Counted from the first letter of the stretch, positions 1 through 5,754 are shown. The stretch is DNA of 6,254 nucleotides from Candidatus Methanomethylophilaceae archaeon (GCA_017455785.1 JAFSYZ010000254.1:1-6254); one strand, 5' to 3'. Notes: a model not told the origin generated them from the sequence alone. A program made the numbers and translations.

Positions 1-9
1 AGTCCTTGT

Positions 10-543
10 TCAGTAGCTCAGAGCCCTTCTGATCTGTACCGCAGTGATAACTGAGGCCAGTCCGATGATGATCAGCATTACACCGAATATGATGGCCATA
101 ATCTCCACGGCCTGCTTCGGGAATACTATGATCAGGATACCTACGACGATCATGATGAAACCGAGGATCCTGCCGCTGAGCACCTGTATCTTGTCGGGAT
201 CGCTGAATCCGAACAGTAACGCCACTCCGAAGAGGACGAAGAAGATCGCGAATATGATCGCACTGACTTCCGCCATGATGAACGGAATGACGATCATCAG
301 TATACCGAGTATGATCATGATGACTGGTCTAGCTACACGTATGTCCTTGAACTCACCTAGTATCAGGAGCTCAGAGATTCCGCCGATGAGAGCCAATACA
401 CCTGTGAAGATGACATATATCGTCACGGACATGCCGGTCCACAGGAGAATGATAAGTCCTACCGCGATGGCCAATATCCCGAGTATCAGGAGTAATGTCC
501 ATCTCTTCTCTAATGGGGTCATGGGTACGTCATCTATGGACAT
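10..543 (-). CDS. DUF308/HdeD-like six-helix membrane protein
   Basis: This 177-residue protein is almost entirely hydrophobic, with six predicted membrane helices at about residues 15-37, 40-62, 71-89, 92-112, 122-141 and 144-168. It shows a threefold internal pattern: a helix beginning with a Gly-Ile-Leu motif (LGILAIAVG, LGILMIVIP, LGFIMIVVG) followed by a second helix rich in Ile/Phe/Gly. That arrangement and length are characteristic of the DUF308/HdeD family. E. coli HdeD is linked to acid resistance, but archaeal members have no established role, so function is left open. The start at 543 is favoured because a TATA-like box lies about 25 bases upstream and no Shine-Dalgarno is present, which suggests a leaderless message. 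The stop is TGA at 10-12. It diverges from the antiporter gene at 609. I am confident of the gene and family, not of the function. Confidence 0.88.
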   Translation of the reverse strand: MSIDDVPMTPLEKRWTLLLILGILAIAVGLIILLWTGMSVTIYVIFTGVLALIGGISELLILGEFKDIRVARPVIMIILGILMIVIPFIMAEVSAIIFAIFFVLFGVALLFGFSDPDKIQVLSGRILGFIMIVVGILIIVFPKQAVEIMAIIFGVMLIIIGLASVITAVQIRRALSY

Positions 544-562
544 ATTAAAAAATATATGCTAT

Positions 563-573
563 CTTTTATATCG
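563..573. promoter_or_regulatory. Shared TATA-like element of divergent promoters
   Basis: The 65-base gap between the divergent genes holds one clear AT-rich element. Read on the minus strand it is GATATAAAAGA, centred about 25 bases before the ATG at 543, so transcription would start at or next to the start codon. Read on the plus strand the same bases give TCTTTTATATC, which would place a start near 593 and give a leader of about 15 bases carrying GAGGTGA. Spacing matches the archaeal rule of roughly 26 bases from TATA centre to transcription start in both directions. Use in both directions is inferred from spacing only. Confidence 0.55.
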
Positions 574-601
574 TTACAATGGGTTGTTCTTTTGTTAAGA
601 T

Positions 602-608
602 GAGGTGA
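602..608 (+). promoter_or_regulatory. Shine-Dalgarno GAGGTGA of the antiporter gene
   Basis: GAGGTGA complements the conserved archaeal 16S 3' end. It abuts the ATG at 609 and is three bases from the ATG at 612. The methyltransferase gene in this window has four bases in the same place, so 612 may be the preferred start. The effect on the protein is one methionine. Confidence 0.6.
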
Positions 609-2033
609 ATGATGCCATCCGGAACAGGTTCGAACAAGATCATCCTCTTCGTATTGGTGCTAGGGACATTCATGACCGCATTGGACGCAACCATAGTGTC
701 AGTGGCACTGCCCACGATAGCGGAGGAGATGGGGGAGGCCGGGCATGACACCAGCAACATCTCCTGGGTGTTGTTAATCTACACACTGATGCTCTGCTGT
801 TTCATACTGCTCTGGTCCAAGATAGGTTCCACCAGAGGGTACAAGAAGGTCTTCGTTACCGGGATCTGTGTGTTCTCATTGTCATCTCTGGCCATCGGAT
901 TGTGCGGATTCATCGATTCACTGGGCCTTGCCGCGATCATCTGTCTCAGGGCCGTTCAGGGGCTGGGTGCGGGTATGTGCGTCGCTGTGTCTTTGGCGAT
1001 GGTGTCGACATATCTTCCCCCGGAGGTCCGTGGCACATCCATCGGGGCGGTCACATTGGCAGCCTCTGCGGGATCGGCATTCGGTCCTGCGATTGGCGGT
1101 GTGCTGACGACCTTCCATTGGTCGTACATATTCTTCATAAACGTCCCCATCGGACTCCTGTGCGTGTTCCTCTGTATGAGGTACATGAACGTCAAGGAGG
1201 ACCTCCCTACTGTCAGACCGAAGCTGGATATTTTGGGGGCATTGCTCATGTTGCTGCTGATGTTCCCGCTGATCTATTATCTGAACGTCGGCAAGGACAT
1301 CGGGTGGACGTCAGATGAGGGGTTGCTCCTGTTGCTATTGGTGTTCGCAGGGGCCGGTTTCCTTGCATGGTGGGAGCCGCGTGCAAAGGATCCGTTGATA
1401 TCGATGAGGTTGATAAGGGACAGGAACATCAACCGTGCGACCATCGTTGGTATGCTATTGTTCATGGCCATGGCAGGGAGTTATCTTCTTCTGCCGTACT
1501 ATTTGCAGTTCGTACAGGGTTATGAGACTATGCAGTATGGTCTCATACTCATCGCCAACTCCGTGGGCATGATGGCCTCGGGTCCGTTGGTCGGAAGGAT
1601 TGCGGACCGTACGGGTAACAACAGGGTTTTCGTTGTGGCAGGATCGTTGATCACCGCGTTAGGATTCTTCCTGATGACCATGTTCAAAGTGGACACACAG
1701 CTGTGGTTCATACTGCTGGCACTGTTCATCATGGGTGCCGGTATGGGTATGGCACTTGTCGGTTCCACCAACCTGGCCTTCGGATACATCAAGGAGGGCG
1801 AGAACGGACAGCTGTCAGGTCTCACCAATACATTCAGACAGGCCGGGAGCTCCGCAGGTGTGGCCATCCTGAACGCGATATTTATGGGATCAATCATAAT
1901 CGAGCCGACTATCAACCTGATCCCGGGGTTCAGGCACGCGTTCTTCGCTGCCGTGCTCATATCGATGCTGGGATTCGTCTTTGCCATGACTCTAAAGGAC
2001 AGACCGAAGGAAGCACCTCTAAGTGAAGAGTGA
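609..2033 (+). CDS. DHA2 (EmrB/QacA-type) MFS multidrug antiporter
   Basis: This 474-residue protein has the length and hydrophobicity of a 14-helix major facilitator of the DHA2 group, which exports drugs or other amphipathic compounds in exchange for protons at the cytoplasmic membrane. Signatures in order: LDATIVSVALP in helix 1 (residues 25-35, with D26), motif B around R114 (LRAVQGLGAG), motif C GSAFGPAIGG (155-164), FFINVPIG (175-182), an intact second-half motif A GRIADRTGNNR (329-339), and the late NGQLSGLTNTFRQAGSSAG segment near 399-416. The first motif A (SKIGSTRGYKK, 70-80) lacks its usual acidic residue. The ATG at 609 follows GAGGTGA without a gap, so the ATG at 612 may be used instead; an in-frame stop at 606-608 excludes longer forms. 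Substrate cannot be read from sequence. The gene converges on the cation transporter gene. Confidence 0.93.
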   Translation: MMPSGTGSNKIILFVLVLGTFMTALDATIVSVALPTIAEEMGEAGHDTSNISWVLLIYTLMLCCFILLWSKIGSTRGYKKVFVTGICVFSLSSLAIGLCGFIDSLGLAAIICLRAVQGLGAGMCVAVSLAMVSTYLPPEVRGTSIGAVTLAASAGSAFGPAIGGVLTTFHWSYIFFINVPIGLLCVFLCMRYMNVKEDLPTVRPKLDILGALLMLLLMFPLIYYLNVGKDIGWTSDEGLLLLLLVFAGAGFLAWWEPRAKDPLISMRLIRDRNINRATIVGMLLFMAMAGSYLLLPYYLQFVQGYETMQYGLILIANSVGMMASGPLVGRIADRTGNNRVFVVAGSLITALGFFLMTMFKVDTQLWFILLALFIMGAGMGMALVGSTNLAFGYIKEGENGQLSGLTNTFRQAGSSAGVAILNAIFMGSIIIEPTINLIPGFRHAFFAAVLISMLGFVFAMTLKDRPKEAPLSEE

Positions 2034-2050
2034 TCGGACCGATTACATCA

Positions 2051-3247
2051 TCAAAGGTCGGCATCCATGACCACGTGCAGTTTGTATTCCGGGAACGCCT
2101 CCGCAAGCTCATCCATGATCTTACAGAATTCCGTCTGACGTTCCTTCATGGCAAAATCCATTACAATGTCCAGACTGAGTATGTTGTTCTCCCTGTCAAG
2201 GTTGAACCCGTGTATCTGGACCACTCCCTCGTGGGACATGACTATCTTCGTGACATCGACAAGCAGTTCCTCATCCTTGTCATCCTTGGTGTAGATCCCG
2301 ACGGCCGCCATCATGATGCCGTGATTCGCTAATACAGAATCGCTGATCTTCCTCTCCAGTCTGTCGATCTCCATAGCGTTCAGATGTGAAGGCACCTCCA
2401 CATGGACGGATCCGATGAATCTGTCTGGACCGTAGCTGTGCAGTACCAGGTCATATGCGCCGGTGACCTCCGGTTCTTTACATATGGTCTCCTTTATGGA
2501 ATCCACCAGTTCCCTGTCGGCACGTTTCCCTAGAAGGTCGTCCAGGGTATCCTTCATTATCTCTATTCCGGACTTTACAACGAATGCACCGATGAGTATT
2601 CCCACGTACGCTTCGAGACTGATGTTCCATATGATGAATATGATCGCGGACAGGAATACCGATGCAGAGAGCAACGCGTCGTACAACGCATCCTTTCCGG
2701 ATGCGATGAGGGCGCCGGAATTGACTTTCTTACCCACCTTCTTGTAGTACGTTCCGAGGATTATCTTCACGAACACGGCGGCTCCGATAATAACCAATGT
2801 TATGGTGGAGTATTCGGCCACCTCCGGTTCGATTATCTTCTCTATGGAATCGATGATGGCGGATACTCCTGCACCGAGGATGATGGCAGAGATGATCAAC
2901 GTGGACAGATACTCTATCCTTCCGTAACCAAGCGGATGCTTCTTATCAGGCTCCATCCCGGCGAGTTTGGTACCAACGATGGTAACTATGGACGACAGAG
3001 CATCAGTCAGGTTGTTTATGGCATCCGCGGTGATAGCCACCGAATTGGACAGCAGTCCGATTATACCCTTGAGTGCGGCCAGTGTGACGTTGGTGATTAT
3101 ACCTATGATGCTGGTGCGGATGACTATCCTTTCCCTTTCCGCACGGGGCATCGGCGGACCTGTGTTCGGTCCCTGATCATCATCGGACAGGGTGTCACGG
3201 ATGTAGTTCATCCCGCGCATGGGGATGTCAATGGGTATATCGGCCAT
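2051..3247 (-). CDS. Cation diffusion facilitator with extended C-terminus
   Basis: This 398-residue protein is a CDF metal/proton antiporter that exports divalent cations from the cytoplasm. After a hydrophilic N-terminus of about 40 residues come six helices (roughly 44-66, 69-92, 113-136, 147-166, 186-206, 209-227). Helix 2 carries ADAINNLTD (74-82) and is followed by the family hallmark HPLGYGRIEY (104-113). Helix 5 carries D186 and D190. Aligned with YiiP, the transport site would be N78/D82 plus D186/D190, not the His/Asp set of typical zinc exporters, so manganese, iron or cobalt is possible. A ferredoxin-like cytoplasmic domain (about 245-320) is followed by a second, similar segment (about 329-398), as in some CDFs of about 400 residues. 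A TATA-like box about 26 bases upstream and no Shine-Dalgarno indicate a leaderless message from the ATG at 3247. It ends in tandem TGA TGA. Confidence 0.92.
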   Translation of the reverse strand: MADIPIDIPMRGMNYIRDTLSDDDQGPNTGPPMPRAERERIVIRTSIIGIITNVTLAALKGIIGLLSNSVAITADAINNLTDALSSIVTIVGTKLAGMEPDKKHPLGYGRIEYLSTLIISAIILGAGVSAIIDSIEKIIEPEVAEYSTITLVIIGAAVFVKIILGTYYKKVGKKVNSGALIASGKDALYDALLSASVFLSAIIFIIWNISLEAYVGILIGAFVVKSGIEIMKDTLDDLLGKRADRELVDSIKETICKEPEVTGAYDLVLHSYGPDRFIGSVHVEVPSHLNAMEIDRLERKISDSVLANHGIMMAAVGIYTKDDKDEELLVDVTKIVMSHEGVVQIHGFNLDRENNILSLDIVMDFAMKERQTEFCKIMDELAEAFPEYKLHVVMDADL

Positions 3248-3269
3248 CGTCTATGGAATGTCGTCGACG

Positions 3270-3282
3270 ATATTTAATAAAT
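3270..3282 (-). promoter_or_regulatory. TATA-like promoter of the CDF gene
   Basis: On the minus strand the bases read ATTTATTAAATAT, with TTAAATAT centred about 26 bases before the ATG at 3247. The predicted transcription start therefore falls on the start codon, and the bases between have no Shine-Dalgarno match. The element lies downstream of the terminator of the preceding minus-strand gene, so the CDF gene has its own promoter. Confidence 0.6.
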
Positions 3283-3295
3283 GATAAAGTGAAGA

Positions 3296-3315
3296 AAGGG
3301 CCCTCACGGGCCCTT
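3296..3315 (-). terminator. Hairpin terminator of the surface-protein gene
   Basis: A perfect 8-base-pair inverted repeat (AAGGGCCC, 4-base loop, GGGCCCTT) begins seven bases after the TGA stop of the minus-strand surface-protein gene. On that strand it is followed by a pyrimidine tract, TCTTC then CTTT. The GC-rich stem and following T-rich tract resemble an intrinsic terminator. It separates the surface-protein transcript from the CDF promoter located immediately beyond. Confidence 0.7.
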
Positions 3316-3321
3316 ATTGTT

Positions 3322-4401
3322 TCATGCCTTGGGCTTCTTCAGGAGGAAGAATGCTGCAAGAGCAATAACAACGATCACAGCGACCGCGATACCGATGTAG
3401 AGACCGATGCCCATTCCGGAGGATGATTCGTATCCGGTGGTGGACTCCTTACAGTCCCTCATGTACTCGTATCCGGGCCAGTCGCCCATGTCTCTAGGCT
3501 GCCAGGCCTTCTTCTGTTCATCGGACAGTGCGTTGTAGACATCCTTTCCGATGTATCCGTGGTTGACGGCGAAGGTCAGTACCGCGTTGCCTACGTACTG
3601 TACGGCGGTGTCTGATACGTTGACCCACTTGCCGTCCTTGGCGTACTGTGAGTGGGTGTTTCCGCTGCCGTCGTACTTGACTGATATGTATGTTGTTCCG
3701 CTCTTCGTCAGGACTACCTTGCTGAGGCCGTTGTCAGCGAATGCCTTGTTAGCACTTGCGACGAATGCTGCCGCGGTCTTGTCTGAATCGAAGTTGACCC
3801 ATTTGGATGACTCGACAGTTCCGTCCTCTTTGATGATCTCAATGAAGATGTGGTATGTCATCGACTCGGGGTATGCGTTGGCCTTTGCCTCGAGCAGTTT
3901 CATGTAGTCGTAGTCTCCGCCGTATCCCACGTATGTCCAGTTGGCTTTCTCGGACTCGGGGGACAGGTCGTTGTAGACCGTCTCGCTGATGTATCCGTTC
4001 TGGACGGCCATTCCGATAACCGTCTTCTCCACGTACTGTGTCTTTATGTCAGTGATCGAGACCCACTTCTCGCCCTCAGCGTAGTAAGTCGCGTTGTAAC
4101 CAGGTGCTGCAGAGTTCACCCAGATTCCGCCATCGTTCACGGTGAATGTCACATCGGCGATACCGTATGCCTTCATTGCGGCTGTTGCTGCTTTTGCCCA
4201 TGCTTCGTTGGTCGCTTCTGAGTTGAATTTCACCCATTCTGCGGTTTCTACTGTACCGTCGTCATCGATGACCTCTACATAGATCCTGTATGTCTTGGTA
4301 TCAGCTGCTGCAGTGTCCTCTGAGAAGACGACTGCGAATGCTGTCACACAGAACAATGAAACGATCATCAACGCGACGAGCTTTGATGTCTTTGTCTCCA
4401 T
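3322..4401 (-). CDS. Membrane-anchored surface protein with two tandem domains
   Basis: This 359-residue protein is predicted to be exported and held on the outer face of the membrane. A signal peptide covers about residues 1-33 (METKTSK, hydrophobic 8-26, possible cleavage after AAA at 31-33). Two homologous domains follow (about 36-173 and 181-319), then a short Ser/Gly linker, one helix (about 333-354) and a KKPKA tail. I do not recognise the domain family. Three N-glycosylation sequons (N103, N154, N261) and one cysteine (C317) lie in the outside portion. The ATG at 4401 is chosen because AAGGAGGG lies five bases upstream, a TATA box lies about 46 bases upstream, and the signal peptide begins there. 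A longer frame opening at 4524 would start upstream of the promoter. It ends in a hairpin terminator. Binding or adhesion is possible but unproven. Confidence 0.85.
   Translation of the reverse strand: METKTSKLVALMIVSLFCVTAFAVVFSEDTAAADTKTYRIYVEVIDDDGTVETAEWVKFNSEATNEAWAKAATAAMKAYGIADVTFTVNDGGIWVNSAAPGYNATYYAEGEKWVSITDIKTQYVEKTVIGMAVQNGYISETVYNDLSPESEKANWTYVGYGGDYDYMKLLEAKANAYPESMTYHIFIEIIKEDGTVESSKWVNFDSDKTAAAFVASANKAFADNGLSKVVLTKSGTTYISVKYDGSGNTHSQYAKDGKWVNVSDTAVQYVGNAVLTFAVNHGYIGKDVYNALSDEQKKAWQPRDMGDWPGYEYMRDCKESTTGYESSSGMGIGLYIGIAVAVIVVIALAAFFLLKKPKA
3445..3861 (-). repeat. Second copy of the duplicated extracellular domain
   Basis: Residues 181-319 of the surface protein. It keeps the order of landmarks of the first copy: TYHIFIEIIKEDGTVE (182-197), KWVNF (200-204), DGKWVNVSD (256-264), QYV (268-270), NHGYIGKDVYNALS (280-293), W300 and YEYM (311-314). 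The single cysteine of the exported part, C317, is present only in this copy. Confidence 0.8.
3883..4296 (-). repeat. First copy of the duplicated extracellular domain
   Basis: Residues 36-173 of the surface protein. Landmarks shared with the second copy are TY.I..E...DGTVE near the start, WV.F, then Y...G.KWV..SD/TD...QYV, then V.NGYI...VYN.LS.E, a tryptophan (W155), and Y.YM near the end. The copies differ at many positions, so the duplication is not recent. Confidence 0.8.
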
Positions 4402-4406
4402 GATAT

Positions 4407-4414
4407 CCCTCCTT
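4407..4414 (-). promoter_or_regulatory. Strong Shine-Dalgarno of the surface-protein gene
   Basis: On the minus strand AAGGAGGG stands five bases before the ATG at 4401. It is the strongest ribosome-binding match in the window and fixes the start of the surface protein, ruling out an upstream extension of 41 residues that lacks any such site. Confidence 0.85.
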
Positions 4415-4440
4415 GGATTATACTTCCATATTTTCCTAGG

Positions 4441-4453
4441 TAATTTATATATC
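4441..4453 (-). promoter_or_regulatory. TATA-box promoter of the surface-protein gene
   Basis: On the minus strand the bases read GATATATAAATTA. With the usual spacing of about 26 bases, transcription would begin near 4421 and give a leader of about 20 bases containing the Shine-Dalgarno. The plus strand of the same site reads TTTATATA, a consensus archaeal TATA box, but no convincing plus-strand gene starts downstream of it before 4706. Confidence 0.65.
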
Positions 4454-4582
4454 TTAGCAATGCTGGATGGATACTGGTTACGTCTTTCGGAATGTATTTT
4501 ACGAAGATTGGTCGTCTTTTTCATTCGTTGGATTGTTGGATGTGATATGTCAAAAAGACCAGTCCCATTCTCACAAATTAAA

Positions 4583-4595
4583 GGGTTATATAAAC
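4583..4595 (+). promoter_or_regulatory. Distal TATA-box promoter of the methyltransferase gene
   Basis: TTATATAAA at 4586-4594 is preceded by the purine-rich AAATTAAAGGG, which suits a transcription factor B recognition element. Transcription would start near 4616, giving an untranslated leader of about 90 bases, long compared with the other genes here. A weaker element, TTTAAAT at 4665-4671, could drive a second, short-leader transcript starting near 4694. Confidence 0.5.
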
Positions 4596-4683
4596 GGCTT
4601 AAATTAACTCAGAATAAAGAAGTGGCCATGTTACAGTCTTTAATCAGTTGTAGATTCACAATCGTTTAAATCACCGTTAATCG

Positions 4684-4716
4684 ATTTCGGATATAAGGTG
4701 AGAAAATGTCCGAAAT
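4684..4716 (+). promoter_or_regulatory. Inverted repeat enclosing the methyltransferase RBS and start codon
   Basis: ATTTCGGA at 4684-4691 is the exact reverse complement of TCCGAAAT at 4709-4716. The 17-base interval holds AAGGTGA (4695-4701) and the ATG (4706-4708). In RNA this could form an 8-base-pair stem with the ribosome-binding site and start codon in the loop; in DNA it could be a binding site for a dimeric regulator. The repeat is seen directly; any regulatory role is inference. Confidence 0.45.
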
Positions 4717-5746
4717 GACGAACAAGGAGAGGCTGCAGGCAATCGTCGCCGGGGAGAAGCCCGACAGGGTTCCTGTCCATGATGTCGCCTGTATCACTAT
4801 CTCGAAGGCGATGGGTTACACCTGGAAGGATGTCAGATACGATGCGAAGCTTTCGGCCAAGCTGGCGGACGATTTCAACAAGCAGACCGGCAGCGATTTC
4901 TGCTTCAGTCCTCTGGAGACCCCGGCCATGTTCATGGACCTGGGTGTGGAGGTGTCACAGCCCGATGACAACTACGGCAATGTCCTCTCGGCATATTGGA
5001 AGGAGCCTGAGGATGTGGACAAGAAGGAACTGTACGATCCTATGAATCCCAAGGAGTCCGTGATGATGAGGAAAGGTATCGTCGATAAGATCGATGCATA
5101 TCGTAAAGTTAACTCAACAGGTGCTCTCGTCAGCGGATGGGCATGGGGTGTGATCACCACAGCAGGTTTCCTCAGGGGTGTTGAAACTTTACTGATGGAT
5201 GTGGCGTTGGAGCCGGAGCTGGCACATAAGGCTATTGCTAAAGCTATGGTGCTGTCCGACGGCGTGACGAGGGCGGGAAGCACGGACACGGATTATTTCT
5301 GGATCCCGGACCCGACAGCATCCGGGACCGTCATCGATCTCGATACGTTCAAGACATTCGACCTTCCGTACACGAAGAAGATGGTCGATGCGTGGAAAGC
5401 GGAGTACAAGGTGCCTGTGATCTATCACGTATGCGGCAACACCATGCCGATCATGGATGCGATACCGGATACGCACATAGACATCCTTTCGGCGGATCAT
5501 GCAATCGATCTTGCGGAGGCGAGGAAGGTCGTGAAGGACAGGATATGCCTGATGGGTAACGTGCATCCGATCGATACTCTCTGGAACGGTTCCGCGGATG
5601 CGGTCAAGAAGGAATCCCTCGCATGTATCGAGAAGGCGGGTAAGGATGGGAGGTTCATCCTTGCCGGAGGATGCGAGGTGCCCCGCGACACACCTATCGC
5701 CAACATCAAGGCGATGGTGGATGCAGCCAAATCATATCGTTACTGA
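4706..5746 (+). CDS. MtaA/MtbA-type methylcobamide:CoM methyltransferase
   Basis: This 346-residue protein belongs to the uroporphyrinogen decarboxylase superfamily, in the MtaA/MtbA/CmuA branch. Members move the methyl group from a methylated corrinoid protein to coenzyme M, giving methyl-CoM in methanogenesis from methanol or methylamines; they are cytoplasmic zinc enzymes. The expected zinc ligands are present: H241 and C243 in YHVCGN (240-245) and C323 in GGCEVP (321-326). Other family landmarks are the N-terminal NKERL..I..GEKPDRVPV, IPDPTAS (200-206), LMGNVHPIDTL (282-292) and TPIANIKAMVDAA near the end. Length matches MtaA (about 340). The ATG at 4706 has AAGGTGA four bases upstream. 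No substrate methyltransferase or corrinoid protein gene lies beside it, so its methyl donor cannot be named and no symbol is assigned. A role in O-demethylation or in transfer to another acceptor is also possible. Confidence 0.85.
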   Translation: MSEMTNKERLQAIVAGEKPDRVPVHDVACITISKAMGYTWKDVRYDAKLSAKLADDFNKQTGSDFCFSPLETPAMFMDLGVEVSQPDDNYGNVLSAYWKEPEDVDKKELYDPMNPKESVMMRKGIVDKIDAYRKVNSTGALVSGWAWGVITTAGFLRGVETLLMDVALEPELAHKAIAKAMVLSDGVTRAGSTDTDYFWIPDPTASGTVIDLDTFKTFDLPYTKKMVDAWKAEYKVPVIYHVCGNTMPIMDAIPDTHIDILSADHAIDLAEARKVVKDRICLMGNVHPIDTLWNGSADAVKKESLACIEKAGKDGRFILAGGCEVPRDTPIANIKAMVDAAKSYRY

Positions 5747-5754
5747 TATCAAAC

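Larger units (their letters stand above)
4402..4705. other. 304-base divergent intergenic region
   Basis: This region separates the minus-strand surface-protein gene from the plus-strand methyltransferase gene. The left part holds the surface-protein promoter and ribosome-binding site. The right part is AT-rich and holds one or two candidate promoters, a leader and a ribosome-binding site for the methyltransferase. The middle (about 4455-4582) has no gene I can support: short open frames there lack ribosome-binding sites and protein-like composition. An 8-base inverted repeat, GTCTTTTT at 4514-4521 and AAAAAGAC at 4552-4559, is the only structure noticed in the middle. No tRNA-like fold is apparent. 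Confidence 0.6.

Noticed and set aside
44..598. Plus-strand open frame of 184 codons opposite the DUF308 gene, slightly longer than that gene
   Set aside because: Its translation is a skewed Met/Ile/Ser/Thr mixture produced by reading hydrophobic codons backwards. It has no domain pattern, while the minus-strand protein has six regular helices and a promoter.
1520..1987. Minus-strand open frame of 155 codons inside the antiporter gene
   Set aside because: It is antisense to a well-supported MFS protein, has atypical composition (rich in Met, Asn, Pro, Ser) and has no ribosome-binding site or promoter.
2033..2043. ATCGGACCGAT palindrome at the antiporter stop codon as a terminator
   Set aside because: A usable hairpin would have only four base pairs around a 3-base loop, and no T-tract follows on either strand.
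4514..4559. Inverted repeat GTCTTTTT / AAAAAGAC in the middle of the intergenic region
   Set aside because: The arms are only 8 bases, largely A/T, and 30 bases apart, with no gene end next to them. Chance is a sufficient explanation, so it is mentioned only in the region description.
4295..4669. Plus-strand open frame of 124 codons spanning the start of the surface protein and the intergenic region
   Set aside because: It overlaps the signal-peptide region antisense, has no ribosome-binding site, and its composition is not protein-like. A TTTATATA in plus orientation at 4444-4451 lies inside this frame, not upstream of it.
4706..5746. Annotation as uroporphyrinogen decarboxylase (HemE) in haem synthesis
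   Set aside because: The protein carries the HxC...C zinc ligands (H241, C243, C323) of the CoM methyltransferase branch, which true HemE lacks, and it matches MtaA landmarks along its length.
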